Numbered from the stretch's first letter, positions 35,510-44,235 are shown. The stretch: 64,000 nucleotides of DNA from Flavobacterium azooxidireducens (GCF_023195775.1 NZ_CP096205.1:3307001-3371000); one strand, 5' to 3'. Program-made: numbers and translations. The notes: generated by a model from the sequence alone, not told the origin.

Positions 35510-36205
35510 ATGAAAAAAATAGTATCATTAAGTATCGTTGCATCATTCGCTTTAGGAACTCTTTTTACAGGTTGTGAAGCAGCAAAAAATACCAATAATA
35601 CCCAAAGAGGTGCAGGTATTGGTGTTGCAGCCGGAGCAGTGATTGGTGGAATTTTAGGAAATAACCTTGGAAAAGGCGGAAACACAGCTCTTGGTGCTGT
35701 GATAGGTGGTGTTGTTGGTGGTGCAGCCGGTGGTGTTATCGGTAACAAAATGGATAAGCAAGCCAGAGAAATTGAACAAGCTTTACCGGGTGCAGAAGTT
35801 AACAGAGTTGAAGAAGGTATTGTATTGGTTTTAGGTGAAAATTCAGTGAATTTTGAAACGTCTAAATCAGTGTTAACTGCTACGGCCAAAGCAAATTTAG
35901 ATAAGATTGTTCCTGTTTTACAAAGTTATGCAGACACAGATATTGTTGTTTACGGATATACTGACAGTACTGGTAGATTAGAATTCAATCAAAAATTGTC
36001 TGAAGATCGTGCCGCATCTGTAAGAAGTTATTTAGTTGGTAAAGGTTTAGCCTCTGCTCGTTTTAAAACAAAAGGAATGGGACCAAACGACCCAATTGCT
36101 ACAAATGAAACTGTAGAAGGTAGAAGTAAAAACCGTCGTGTGGAATTTACGATTACAGCTAACGAAAAAATGATTCAAGAAGCTGAGCAAGAAGTGAAAA
36201 ACTAA
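35510..36205 (+). CDS. OmpA-family glycine-zipper lipoprotein (YiaD-like)
   Basis: The 231 residues have a lipoprotein signal (LFTGC), a glycine-zipper region at about 40-85 with repeats like GAVIGGILGNNLG and GAVIGGVVGGAAGG, and a C-terminal OmpA domain (GYTDSTG, LSEDRAASVRSYL, GRSKNRRVEFTI) which binds peptidoglycan. It ties the outer membrane to the cell wall. It is cotranscribed with the lipocalin-like gene and ends in a strong terminator. Confidence 0.93.
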   Translation: MKKIVSLSIVASFALGTLFTGCEAAKNTNNTQRGAGIGVAAGAVIGGILGNNLGKGGNTALGAVIGGVVGGAAGGVIGNKMDKQAREIEQALPGAEVNRVEEGIVLVLGENSVNFETSKSVLTATAKANLDKIVPVLQSYADTDIVVYGYTDSTGRLEFNQKLSEDRAASVRSYLVGKGLASARFKTKGMGPNDPIATNETVEGRSKNRRVEFTITANEKMIQEAEQEVKN

Positions 36206-36225
36206 TTTCTCATAAAAATATTCAA

Positions 36226-36256
36226 AAGACCATCTGAAAAGATGGTCTTTTTTTTT
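36226..36256 (+). terminator. Terminator of the lipocalin-OmpA operon
   Basis: AAAGACCATC (36226-36235) and GATGGTCTTT (36241-36250) form a perfect 10-bp stem with a 5-nt loop and a T run, 20 bp past the OmpA stop. Confidence 0.93.
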
Positions 36257-36291
36257 GAAAAAACTTTAACAAATATTTTGTTTAAATAATT

Positions 36292-36322
36292 TTGAAAAAA
36301 GTTAAACAAAGCAGTATCTTTA
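36292..36322 (+). promoter_or_regulatory. Promoter of the TetR-ABC1 kinase unit
   Basis: TTG at 36292-36294 and TATCTTTA at 36315-36322 have a 20-bp spacer. The TetR-family start codon is 22 bp downstream. Confidence 0.65.
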
Positions 36323-36344
36323 CAATCAATAAATTATACCAATA

Positions 36345-37016
36345 ATGACAGCAACCAAGAAAGCAGCAGCAAAGAAAAAGCCAATTACCGACGATGAAAT
36401 TATAAGTATTTATATGGATCAGGTATTGCAACACAATGCTGAACCTAAAAATGTATATCTGTTTTGTCAAGATAATAAGATTGTAGAAAGTGATTTTTAT
36501 GCTTTTTATGGTTCGCTTGATGCTTTGAAGCAAGATATCTGGGTGAAATTTTTTGACAATGTTAAAAACACAATCGAGTCGGATGAAAATTATTTGACCT
36601 ATTCGAATAAGAATAAATTATTGACACTTTATTTTTCGTTGATTGAAATACTGACATTAAACAGAAGTTATGTCGTGTTTTCATTGAAGGAAGAAAAGAA
36701 TATGTTGAAAAATTTACAACAATTGAAAACGTTTCGAAACCATTTTAAAAGTTTTATCGTAGATATGATAGACACGCAGACTTCGGAGGAGGATTTTAAA
36801 GTCAATAAGATTGCAAAACCGCTTTATGTTGAAGGTGCTTGGGTAGAGTTCTTATTTATATTGAAATTTTGGTTGGATGATACTTCAAAAGGATTTGAAA
36901 AAACAGATGTGATGATTGAAAAAGCAGTGAAAGCTACTTTTGATGTGTTAGATACCACTCCATTGGATAGTTTATTGGATCTGGGAAAATTTGTTTGGAA
37001 AGAAAAATTTAATTAA
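36345..37016 (+). CDS. TetR-family regulator
   Basis: The 223 residues begin with a lysine/alanine-rich tail (TKKAAAKKKP), then a divergent TetR-type HTH in which the segment DFYAFYGSLDALKQDIWVKF matches the recognition-helix and helix-4 region, followed by a helical ligand domain. The first HTH helices are unusual (NAEPKNVYLFCQDNKIVESDF), so DNA binding is likely but less certain. It precedes the ABC1 kinase gene by 157 bp, a pairing I remember from other flavobacteria, with a GC-rich repeat element in the gap. Confidence 0.8.
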   Translation: MTATKKAAAKKKPITDDEIISIYMDQVLQHNAEPKNVYLFCQDNKIVESDFYAFYGSLDALKQDIWVKFFDNVKNTIESDENYLTYSNKNKLLTLYFSLIEILTLNRSYVVFSLKEEKNMLKNLQQLKTFRNHFKSFIVDMIDTQTSEEDFKVNKIAKPLYVEGAWVEFLFILKFWLDDTSKGFEKTDVMIEKAVKATFDVLDTTPLDSLLDLGKFVWKEKFN

Positions 37017-37030
37017 CAGCACTCATTCGC

Positions 37031-37164
37031 GTGAGGGATAGAAGCGGACCTGCCTGCCGGCAGGCAGGAAGCCCACAGCAACAACGTAGCTTGCGAAGTT
37101 GTAGCGATCCCGATAGCTATCGGGATGCAGCGGATAGCCCGTTCGCCTTCGGCGGAACACGCCC
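37031..37164 (+). repeat. GC-rich structured repeat, copy 2 (possible Flavo-1-like RNA)
   Basis: This block starts GTGAGGGATAGAAGCGGACC and ends GGAACACGCCCA, as does the copy at 2384-2555. It holds two perfect 20-bp palindromes: CCTGCCTGCCGGCAGGCAGG and ATCCCGATAGCTATCGGGAT. The second recurs nearly unchanged in copy 1, followed in both by GCAGCG and AGCCCG. It fills the gap between the TetR gene and the ABC1 kinase gene, so it would be part of the transcript, and ends 9 bp before the kinase start codon. Confidence 0.65.
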
Positions 37165-37173
37165 AAAAAAAAT

Positions 37174-38487
37174 ATGAAAACACTAGACAAAATACCAACC
37201 AATAAAATTGAACGTGCCGGACAATTGGTGAAAACCGGTTTGAAAGTAGGAGGAAACTACATTGCCTATTATGGCGAAAAAGTGGTGAATCCGAGTTTGA
37301 CAAAAGATAAATTGAACGAAAACAATGCAGAGGATATTTATGACGGACTCAAAAACCTGAAAGGAAGTGCGTTGAAAGTGGCTCAAATGCTGAGCATGGA
37401 GAAAAACATTATGCCAAGAGCGTATGTAGAGAAGTTCTCGCTGGCACAATTTTCGGTACCGCCGTTGAGTGCTCCGTTGGTGAGAAAGACATTTAAAAAT
37501 TATTTGGGAAAATATCCTGAACAACTATACGATTCGTTTACGCCTGATTCAATTAATGCGGCCAGCATCGGTCAGGTGCACAAAGCCGCAAAGGATGGGA
37601 AAAATCTTGCTGTGAAAATTCAATATCCGGGCGTAGCGGAAAGTATTAGTTCAGACTTGGCAATTGTGAAACCTTTTGCTATTAAAATGTTCAACCTCCA
37701 AGGAAAAGACTCGGAGAAGTATTTCAAGGAGGTTGAGCATAAATTAATGGAAGAAACGGATTATGATTTGGAGCTCAAGCAAGGAAAATTCATTGCCGAA
37801 GCATGTGCGATGATTCCGAATTTGAGATTTCCGAAATATTATGAAGAATTGTCGTCGAAGCGAATCTTAACAATGGATTGGATGGATGGCGAACATTTAT
37901 CGGAGTTTACGGCTCACAATTCAGATCGAGAAAAAGGTGACAAATTAGGACAAGCGTTATGGGATTTTTATATGTACCAGATGCATCATTTAAAACAAGT
38001 ACACGCCGATCCGCATCCGGGAAATTTTTTGATTGATGATGAAGCGAATTTAATTGCGATTGATTTTGGTTGCATCAAACAAGTTCCGGAAGAGTTTTAT
38101 GTGCCGTATTTTGAATTGGCAAGACCGGAAGTAATTGGAAACCCAAAATTGTTTAATGAAAAGTTGTTTGAATTAGAAATATTACGAACCGATGATTCGC
38201 CGAAAGAAATTGAGTATTTCACCAAGTTGTTTCATCAGTTGTTGAGTTTGTTTACGCAACCGTTTCACGGAGATTTCTTTGATTTTTCGGATGAAGAATT
38301 CTTTGGAAACATTGCCAAAATGGGTGAGGAGTTCTCGAAAGATACGCAATTGCGAAAAATGAACGGCAACAGAGGTTCAAAACACTTTTTATACATTAAC
38401 AGAACGTTCTTTGGTTTGTATAATTTGCTTCACGATTTAAAAGCAAGAGTTCACACCAAAGACTACGAAAAATACATTGTCAACTAA
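37174..38487 (+). CDS. ABC1/UbiB-type atypical kinase
   Basis: The 437 residues form an ABC1 (AarF/UbiB) kinase-like domain: the alanine-rich loop with NAASIGQVHKA, VKIQYPG with the nucleotide-binding lysine, the HADPHPGNFLID catalytic loop and AIDFGCIKQ. The family uses ATP to assist lipid or quinone metabolism in membranes. It follows a TetR-family gene that may control it. The start codon lies next to the end of a structured repeat. Whether it serves menaquinone or the nearby phenolic-lipid cluster is unknown. Confidence 0.9.
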   Translation: MKTLDKIPTNKIERAGQLVKTGLKVGGNYIAYYGEKVVNPSLTKDKLNENNAEDIYDGLKNLKGSALKVAQMLSMEKNIMPRAYVEKFSLAQFSVPPLSAPLVRKTFKNYLGKYPEQLYDSFTPDSINAASIGQVHKAAKDGKNLAVKIQYPGVAESISSDLAIVKPFAIKMFNLQGKDSEKYFKEVEHKLMEETDYDLELKQGKFIAEACAMIPNLRFPKYYEELSSKRILTMDWMDGEHLSEFTAHNSDREKGDKLGQALWDFYMYQMHHLKQVHADPHPGNFLIDDEANLIAIDFGCIKQVPEEFYVPYFELARPEVIGNPKLFNEKLFELEILRTDDSPKEIEYFTKLFHQLLSLFTQPFHGDFFDFSDEEFFGNIAKMGEEFSKDTQLRKMNGNRGSKHFLYINRTFFGLYNLLHDLKARVHTKDYEKYIVN

Positions 38488-38535
38488 ATTTTAGTTGTTT
38501 ATATAAAGTTTGTTTATTTATTGGTTAGGTTGACG

Positions 38536-38578
38536 AGAGCGACACTCCACGTTTGAGTTTTGTCGCTCTTGTTCTTTT
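38536..38578 (+). terminator. Terminator of the ABC1 kinase gene
   Basis: AGAGCGACA (38536-38544) pairs perfectly with TGTCGCTCT (38561-38569) and is followed by TGTTCTTTTT. Confidence 0.75.
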
Positions 38579-38604
38579 TATAATCTACGTTTGCAACTTA
38601 TTTA

Positions 38605-38770
38605 TACCACGATTCCAACTTAACCCACGGTTTTAACCGTGGGATGTTTGTGTAGAGAAATACCACGATTCCAACTTATCCCATGGTTAAAACCGTAGGT
38701 TGTTTGCATTGAAAAAAACGGAATTTATACCACGATTCCAACTTATCTCAAGGTTTAAACCGTGGGTTGC
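38605..38770. repeat. Three direct copies of a palindrome-bearing repeat
   Basis: The string TACCACGATTCCAACTTA begins at 38605, 38661 and 38728 (TACCACGATTCCAACTTAtc in the last two). Each is followed within 10 bp by an imperfect hairpin of the form CCCACGGTTTTAACCGTGGG (copies: perfect, one with CCATGGTTAAAACCGTAGG, one CAAGGTTTAAACCGTGGG) and then ttg/tttg. Spacing is 56 and 67 bp. They are REP-like and not CRISPR: only three units, uneven spacing and no unique spacers of fixed size. Confidence 0.8.
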
Positions 38771-38850
38771 TTAAAATTTAATACAATTTTTACAAGCGAT
38801 TTTTAATATAAAAAACAAAAAAATAAATTGTTTATGCTAATTTAGCTCAA

Positions 38851-39972
38851 ATGAACTCAACTCCCCAAATAGCAATCATCGGTGGCGGTCTCGCCGGATT
38901 AACTGCGGCAATTCATTTAGCGAAAGCGGGAAAGCCTGTTCTCTTATTTGAAAAAAACACCTATCCAAAGCATAAAGTCTGTGGCGAATTTATTTCAAAC
39001 GAAGTTTTGCCTTATTTCAAGCTATTAGGTTTGGATATTTCTACGTTAAATCCAACTTCAATTGATAAAACGACTATTTCTATTTCATCGGGAAAATCAA
39101 TTTCAGCCCATCTACCTTTGGGTGGATTCGGGATAAGTCGCTATCGGTTAGATGGTTATCTTTATGAAAAAGCCAAAGAATCCGGTTGTCAAATCATTCA
39201 TCAACAAGTAAATGAGATTGATTTTTCAAACGATTCATTTACCATTCAAACCGAAAATAACGATACTATTCAAGCCAAAGTAGTTTTAGGAGCTTTTGGA
39301 AAACGATCAAATTTAGACAGCAAACTCAAACGTAATTTTATTCAAAAAAAATCCCCTTGGTTAGCCGTAAAAGCTCATTACAAGGGAAATTTCCCGAATG
39401 ATTTAGTCGAATTACACAATTTTGAAGGTGGTTATTGCGGTGTTTCAAAAGTGGAGAATGACATTATTAATATTTGTTATCTAACTAAATATGAATCATT
39501 TAAAAAATACAAAGCTATTTCCGATTTTCAATTGAAGGTATTAAATCAAAACCCAAAACTAAAAGCCATCTTAGCCAATTCAGAAATGCTTTTTGAAAAA
39601 CCATTAACCATTAGTCAAGTTTCTTTCGAAAGCAAAAAACAAGTTGAAAACCATATTTTGATGCTCGGGGACACCGCCGGATTAATTCATCCGCTGTGTG
39701 GAAACGGAATGGCGATGGCAATTCACAGTGCCAAAATAGCCAGCGAATGCACAATTGAGTTTCTAAATGGGAAAATAAATCGCAAGGAATTAGAAATAAA
39801 CTACACCAATCAGTGGATTTTCCATTTTAAATCACGCATTCAAATGGGAAAAATGCTCTCAAAATTATTACTCAATCCAGTTCTGAGTAAAATGATGATG
39901 AAATGGCTGATAATCTTCCCAAAATTACTACCTTTCCTAATTCAAAAAACACACGGAAAGCCAATTCAATAA
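38851..39972 (+). CDS. FAD-dependent oxidoreductase of the phenolic-lipid cluster
   Basis: The 373 residues are a flavoprotein with GGGLAGLTAA at 11-20, KVCGEFIS near 47, and the GDTAGLIHPLCGNGMAMA motif near 275, placing it in the geranylgeranyl-reductase/aromatic-hydroxylase group. It opens an operon with a methyltransferase and a type III polyketide synthase, the same trio as in the Streptomyces griseus srs operon, in which the flavoprotein hydroxylates a methylated alkylresorcinol. A reductase role on an alkyl chain is the alternative. Stop and next start overlap (TAATG). Confidence 0.87.
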   Translation: MNSTPQIAIIGGGLAGLTAAIHLAKAGKPVLLFEKNTYPKHKVCGEFISNEVLPYFKLLGLDISTLNPTSIDKTTISISSGKSISAHLPLGGFGISRYRLDGYLYEKAKESGCQIIHQQVNEIDFSNDSFTIQTENNDTIQAKVVLGAFGKRSNLDSKLKRNFIQKKSPWLAVKAHYKGNFPNDLVELHNFEGGYCGVSKVENDIINICYLTKYESFKKYKAISDFQLKVLNQNPKLKAILANSEMLFEKPLTISQVSFESKKQVENHILMLGDTAGLIHPLCGNGMAMAIHSAKIASECTIEFLNGKINRKELEINYTNQWIFHFKSRIQMGKMLSKLLLNPVLSKMMMKWLIIFPKLLPFLIQKTHGKPIQ

Positions 39973-40682
39973 TGTTTGTAAACACTAAATTTCGCAACAG
40001 AGAAGAAGAATTAATGGATGATTTTTCTATGGAGGGAAATGAATTAACCACTGCTTTACAAACCATTGTATTTATTAATCAAAAGTTAGGCGGTAATAAA
40101 ATAACCATTAACGGCGTAAAAGAATTACTGAAATCAGTCAATAAATCCAAACCAATTACCATTTATGATGTTGGTTGCGGAAATGGTGATATGTTGCGTG
40201 AAATTGCAAAATTCGGACTTTTAAACGGATATCAATTTGATTTAATTGGGATTGATGCGAACGCTTTCACAATTAAAGAAGCCATAAATTTATCGGAAGA
40301 ATTTACAAATATCAGCTATATCCAGGAAAATATTTTACATAAACAAATTAATGAAGTAAAAATAGATATTACTCTATTTACCTTAACATTACATCATTTT
40401 AGTGATGACGAAATTAATATGATTTTACAAGATTATTTGGTAAAAAGTAAGTTGGGAATTGTAATTAATGATTTGCATCGAAGTTCCATTGCCTATCACT
40501 TATTTCAATTGGTTTGTTTTGTCTTTCAATTAAAAGAAATGCCCAAAAAAGACGGTTTGCTTTCTATTTTAAAAGGATTCAAAAAGGAAGAATTAATAGC
40601 TTTTTCAAAAAAAATTAACGCTTCAAAACAAATAATTCAATGGAAATGGGCGTTTCGTTACCAATGGATTATTTGGAAATAA
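39972..40682 (+). CDS. SAM-dependent methyltransferase
   Basis: The start at 39972 (MFVNTKFRNREEE) overlaps the stop of the preceding gene by one base in TAATG. The 236 residues include SAM motif I IYDVGCGNGDMLRE near 72 and LTLHHFSDDEINMIL. The protein is a class I methyltransferase that fits O- or C-methylation of a small aromatic product. Its position beside a type III polyketide synthase suggests that it modifies its resorcinol or pyrone product. An upstream in-frame ATG at 39903 would overlap the preceding gene by 70 bp and is unlikely. Confidence 0.85.
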   Translation: MFVNTKFRNREEELMDDFSMEGNELTTALQTIVFINQKLGGNKITINGVKELLKSVNKSKPITIYDVGCGNGDMLREIAKFGLLNGYQFDLIGIDANAFTIKEAINLSEEFTNISYIQENILHKQINEVKIDITLFTLTLHHFSDDEINMILQDYLVKSKLGIVINDLHRSSIAYHLFQLVCFVFQLKEMPKKDGLLSILKGFKKEELIAFSKKINASKQIIQWKWAFRYQWIIWK

Positions 40683-40692
40683 AAAATAAATT

Positions 40693-41745
40693 ATGCCCGT
40701 CAAAATAAAAACAGTTGCCAAACAACTTCCTCAATATTCTCGTGAAACTTCAGAAATACTGCCATTTTTAGATAGTTGGTTAGCAGGTCAAGACGATCGT
40801 TTTGTTAGAAAAGTAAAAAAGATATTTGAAGGTGCCAATGTTGACAAACGCTATTCTATCATGAATCCGGAAGAAGTATTTTCACTCACTTCATTTGAAG
40901 AACGAAATGCCATTTATTCCCGCGAAATGATTGTTTTAGGCGAACAAGTTTTGCAAAAAGCCTTTCGTCAAGCCAATTGGAAACCTGAAGAGTTAGATTA
41001 TATCATTACCGTTAGTTGCACCGGAATTATGATTCCGTCTCTCGATGCTTATTTAATTAATCGATTACATTTAAAACAAGATATTATTCGACTTCCGGTA
41101 ACGGAAATGGGTTGTGTTGGCGGTATTTCAGGATTAATTTATGCAAAAAACTTTCTCAAAGCCAATCCCAATAAAAAAGCCGCTGTCATCGCTGTTGAAA
41201 GTCCAACCGCAACGTTTCAATTGGATGATTTTTCGATGGCAAACATTGTCAGTGCTGCGATTTTTGGTGATGGAGCGGCCTGCGTGTTATTGTCTTCTTA
41301 TGAAAATGAAATTGGACCAACCATCGTTGACGAAGCCATGTATCATTTTTATGACAAAGAAAAAATGATGGGTTTTGAACTGACAAACAAAGGTTTAAAA
41401 ATGGTTTTAGATATTGAAGTTCCTGAAACCATTGGCGAACATTTTCCTGCTATAATTCATCCATTTTTGGAAAAAAACAAATTATCCATCGCCGATATCG
41501 ATCATTTAATTTTTCATCCTGGTGGGAAAAAAATCGTACATTTAGTCGAAGATTTATTTTTAGATTTAGGTAAAAACATCGACGACACCAAAGAAGTTTT
41601 GCGGTTGTATGGAAATATGTCAAGTGCCACCGTTTTATTTGTCTTGGAAAGAATTTTGCAACAAAATCCAAAATTAGGTCAAAGAGGTTTGATGCTGAGT
41701 TTCGGTCCCGGATTTACAGCTCAACGAATTTTATTAGAATGGTAA
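40693..41745 (+). CDS. Type III polyketide synthase (chalcone/stilbene synthase family)
   Basis: The 350-residue enzyme holds the complete triad: C141 in EMGCVGG, H275 in FHPGGKK and N308 in YGNMSS, with SFGPGFTAQ near the end. Such enzymes load an acyl starter, add malonyl-CoA units and cyclise to resorcinols, pyrones or phloroglucinols. Neighbouring acyl-carrier and fatty-acid genes suggest a long acyl starter delivered by ACP or CoA, as for alkylresorcinol synthases. The product ring type cannot be read from sequence. The next gene starts 7 bp before this one ends. Confidence 0.93.
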   Translation: MPVKIKTVAKQLPQYSRETSEILPFLDSWLAGQDDRFVRKVKKIFEGANVDKRYSIMNPEEVFSLTSFEERNAIYSREMIVLGEQVLQKAFRQANWKPEELDYIITVSCTGIMIPSLDAYLINRLHLKQDIIRLPVTEMGCVGGISGLIYAKNFLKANPNKKAAVIAVESPTATFQLDDFSMANIVSAAIFGDGAACVLLSSYENEIGPTIVDEAMYHFYDKEKMMGFELTNKGLKMVLDIEVPETIGEHFPAIIHPFLEKNKLSIADIDHLIFHPGGKKIVHLVEDLFLDLGKNIDDTKEVLRLYGNMSSATVLFVLERILQQNPKLGQRGLMLSFGPGFTAQRILLEW

Positions 41746-42518
41746 ACGAATTTCAACATACTTGGGCAATCATCCTCGGAGGAAGTTCCGGATTAGGATT
41801 GGCTTCTGCTAAAAAGTTAGCCGAAAACGGAATGAATATTTGCATCATTCACCGAAATACTCGAGTGGAATTACCCGAAATTGAACGAGAATTTGAAATC
41901 ATAAAATCAACAGGAATTTCCTTTTTAAGTTTTAATTTGGATGCGTTACAACCAGAAAAGCGAGAAGAAATTATCAATCAAATCAAAATAGAAATTGGTT
42001 CAAATAAAATAAAATGCCTCATTCACAGCATTGCAAAAGGAAGTTTAAAAAGTATGACTTCCGAAAATTCATTGTCAACCGATGATTTTTTGTTAACTAT
42101 CAATGCGATGGCAATTTCGTTGTACGATTGGACTAAAGCAGTTTTTGAAGCTGATTTATTTCATCACGATGCCCGAATTATTTCTTTTACTAGTGAAGGA
42201 AGTCTAAAACCCATTCCGAATTACGGAGCTGTGAGTGCTGCAAAAGCAACGTTGGAAGCCATTTCAAGACAAATTGCCTATGAATTTGCAGGTTTTGGCA
42301 TCAAAAGTAATTGCATTCAAGCGGGTGTGACCAATACAAAATCTCTTCAATTGATTCCGAATAGTGAAAAAATTAAAGAATTTGCTATAAAACGAAATCC
42401 TTTTAAACGATTGACAGAACCCGAAGATGTGGCCAATGTAGTTTATCTACTTTGTAAAGAAGAGGCAAAATGGATCAATGGTACAATTGTGAAAGTAGAT
42501 GGTGGTGAAAGTCTTTAA
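41739..42518 (+). CDS. SDR family enoyl-ACP reductase-like protein
   Basis: The 259 residues are a short-chain dehydrogenase with LGGSSGLGLASAKKLAENG at 13-31 and the active-site pair Y162 and K169, spaced Y-X6-K as in FabI/FabL enoyl-ACP reductases and unlike the Y-X3-K of ketoreductases; the surrounding PNYGAVSAAKATLEA and SIAKGS agree. I therefore read it as the enoyl reductase of a dedicated acyl chain builder. The start overlaps the polyketide synthase gene by 7 bp. A ketoreductase is not encoded in the operon. Confidence 0.82.
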   Translation: MVNEFQHTWAIILGGSSGLGLASAKKLAENGMNICIIHRNTRVELPEIEREFEIIKSTGISFLSFNLDALQPEKREEIINQIKIEIGSNKIKCLIHSIAKGSLKSMTSENSLSTDDFLLTINAMAISLYDWTKAVFEADLFHHDARIISFTSEGSLKPIPNYGAVSAAKATLEAISRQIAYEFAGFGIKSNCIQAGVTNTKSLQLIPNSEKIKEFAIKRNPFKRLTEPEDVANVVYLLCKEEAKWINGTIVKVDGGESL

Positions 42519-42530
42519 AATCAAATTGAA

Positions 42531-42959
42531 ATGAAAGAAACTGATTTAATTTTAAGTAAACTTCCGTACCAAAAACCATTTCTTTTTGTAGATGAATTGC
42601 TTCAAATTGATGAAAATGAAGCAAAAGGAACATTTACATTTGATGAAAAGTTAGATTTTTATAAAGGTCATTTTAAAGATAATCCAATTACGCCGGGTGT
42701 AATTTTAATCGAAACTATGGCTCAAATTGGGTTGGTTTGTTTGGGAATTTATCTAACCTTGAACGAAGATGTTTCGCAAATCGCCTTTTCATCCTCCGAA
42801 GTTGAATTTTTAAAACCCGTTTTTCCCAACGAAAAAGTCACCGTTTTTTCAGAAAAAGTCTATTTCCGTTTTGGAAAATTAAAATGCAAAGTTCGAATGA
42901 TGAACAGCAAAAAAGAAGAAGTTTGTAGCGGAACTTTATCAGGAATAATTATAAAATAA
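42531..42959 (+). CDS. FabZ-like 3-hydroxyacyl-ACP dehydratase
   Basis: The 142-residue hotdog protein has the FabZ active-site pattern with H47 in GHFKDNPITPGV and E61 in IETMAQ. It would dehydrate 3-hydroxyacyl-ACP in the cluster's own chain-building cycle. It lies 12 bp after the SDR gene and 1 bp before the ketosynthase gene. Length matches FabZ. Confidence 0.88.
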   Translation: MKETDLILSKLPYQKPFLFVDELLQIDENEAKGTFTFDEKLDFYKGHFKDNPITPGVILIETMAQIGLVCLGIYLTLNEDVSQIAFSSSEVEFLKPVFPNEKVTVFSEKVYFRFGKLKCKVRMMNSKKEEVCSGTLSGIIIK

Positions 42960-42960
42960 A

Positions 42961-44235
42961 ATGCAAAAAAAACGTGTCGTAATAACCGGATTAGGCGTTG
43001 TAGCTCCCAATGGTTTGGGAGTGAAGAACTTTTTGCACGCAATCAAAAACGGAATTTCGGGAATCAAACACGATGCAGAATTAGTACGATTACAGTTTTC
43101 CTGTCAAATTTCGGGAACACCTGAAATAGCGGAAGAACTTAAAAAAGAATATTTTACAGAATTAGAATTAAAAAACTTCAACGCATCCGGAATTTTATAT
43201 GGAGTAATCGCCGGAATAGATGCTTGGAAAGATGCCGGATTATCCATTGAAAACAACGAAAATCCCGATTGGGAGAGCGGGACAATATTTGGATCAGGAA
43301 CTTCAGGAATCGAAAAATTCAGGGAAAGCATCTATAAAATTGACGATTTTCAAACTAGAAGATTAGGAAGTACAGCTGTTGCTCAAACGATGAACAGTGG
43401 CGTGAGTGCTTATTTGGCGGCCAAACTAGGTTTAGGAAATCAAGTAACAACCAATTCATCCGCCTGTGCAACCGGTACAGAAAGCATTTTGATGGGGTAT
43501 GAACGAATTGTTTCCGGGCAAGCGAAACGAATGTTGGTGGGAAGCACTTCTGACAGAGGGCCGTACATTTGGGGTGGATTTGATGCAATGCGGGTTTGTA
43601 CTTTCAAACATAATGATTCACCTGAAAAAGGCTCTAGACCAATGAGTGCAAGTGCTTCCGGATTTGTGCCGGGAAGTGGAGCAGGAGCAATGATTTTGGA
43701 AGATTTAGAATCCGCTTTAGCCAGAAATGCAACAATTTATGCAGAAGTTTTAGGTGGAAACAGCAATTCCGGAGGACAACGAGGTGAAGGAACAATGACC
43801 GCTCCAAACTCAATTGCAGTTCAAAAATGTATTGAAGATGCGTTGCTAAATTCAAATATAAATTCAAATCAAATTGATACAATAAATGGACATCTAACTG
43901 CCACAACTAAAGATAGTTTAGAGATTTTTAATTGGAGTAAAGCTTTATATTTATCCAAATCAGATTTCCCATATATTAATTCATTAAAATCAATGATTGG
44001 ACATTGTCTTTCGGCTTCCGGAAGTATTGAAAGTGTGGCAACAGTTTTGCAAGTTCATCACGGATTTATTTTTCCATCGATTAATTGTGAAGATTTGCAT
44101 CCGGAAATTGAAACTTTGGTTAATAGAGAAAAAATTCCGCAACAACTTCTTCAAAAAGAAATCAATATTGCTGTAAAAGCTAGTTTTGGTTTTGGCGATG
44201 TTAATGCCTGCGTTGTTTTCAAAAAGTTTAGCTAA
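42961..44235 (+). CDS. Beta-ketoacyl-ACP synthase (KAS II/FabF type)
   Basis: The 424-residue ketosynthase has C169 in SSACATG, H311 in NGHLTAT and H348 in SMIGHCL, with K343. These are the Cys-His-His residues of decarboxylating condensing enzymes; the usual HGTST is altered to HLTAT. It would elongate ACP-bound chains. It sits between the dehydratase and the ACP, and there is no second chain-length-factor-like subunit as in aryl polyene or flexirubin systems. Confidence 0.92.
   Translation: MQKKRVVITGLGVVAPNGLGVKNFLHAIKNGISGIKHDAELVRLQFSCQISGTPEIAEELKKEYFTELELKNFNASGILYGVIAGIDAWKDAGLSIENNENPDWESGTIFGSGTSGIEKFRESIYKIDDFQTRRLGSTAVAQTMNSGVSAYLAAKLGLGNQVTTNSSACATGTESILMGYERIVSGQAKRMLVGSTSDRGPYIWGGFDAMRVCTFKHNDSPEKGSRPMSASASGFVPGSGAGAMILEDLESALARNATIYAEVLGGNSNSGGQRGEGTMTAPNSIAVQKCIEDALLNSNINSNQIDTINGHLTATTKDSLEIFNWSKALYLSKSDFPYINSLKSMIGHCLSASGSIESVATVLQVHHGFIFPSINCEDLHPEIETLVNREKIPQQLLQKEINIAVKASFGFGDVNACVVFKKFS

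Larger units (their letters stand above)
38488..38850. other. Gene-free stretch of 0.36 kb before the polyketide operon
   Basis: It contains the terminator of the kinase gene, three copies of a palindromic repeat (38605-38770) and an AT-rich segment before the start at 38851. I found no good TTG/TAnnTTTG pair just upstream of the operon; TAATTTAG at about 38836 is the nearest -7-like string. Confidence 0.6.

Noticed and set aside
35386..35889. 167-residue minus-strand open frame over the OmpA gene
   Set aside because: Its proline/alanine-rich translation is the antisense of the glycine zipper; the OmpA frame is certain.
38605..38770. CRISPR array
   Set aside because: Only three repeats with 56- and 67-bp spacing, related sequence in the gaps, and no cas genes in the window.
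39903..39971. Upstream start for the methyltransferase
   Set aside because: It would overlap the flavoprotein gene by 70 bp, while ATG 39972 gives the one-base stop/start overlap common in this operon.
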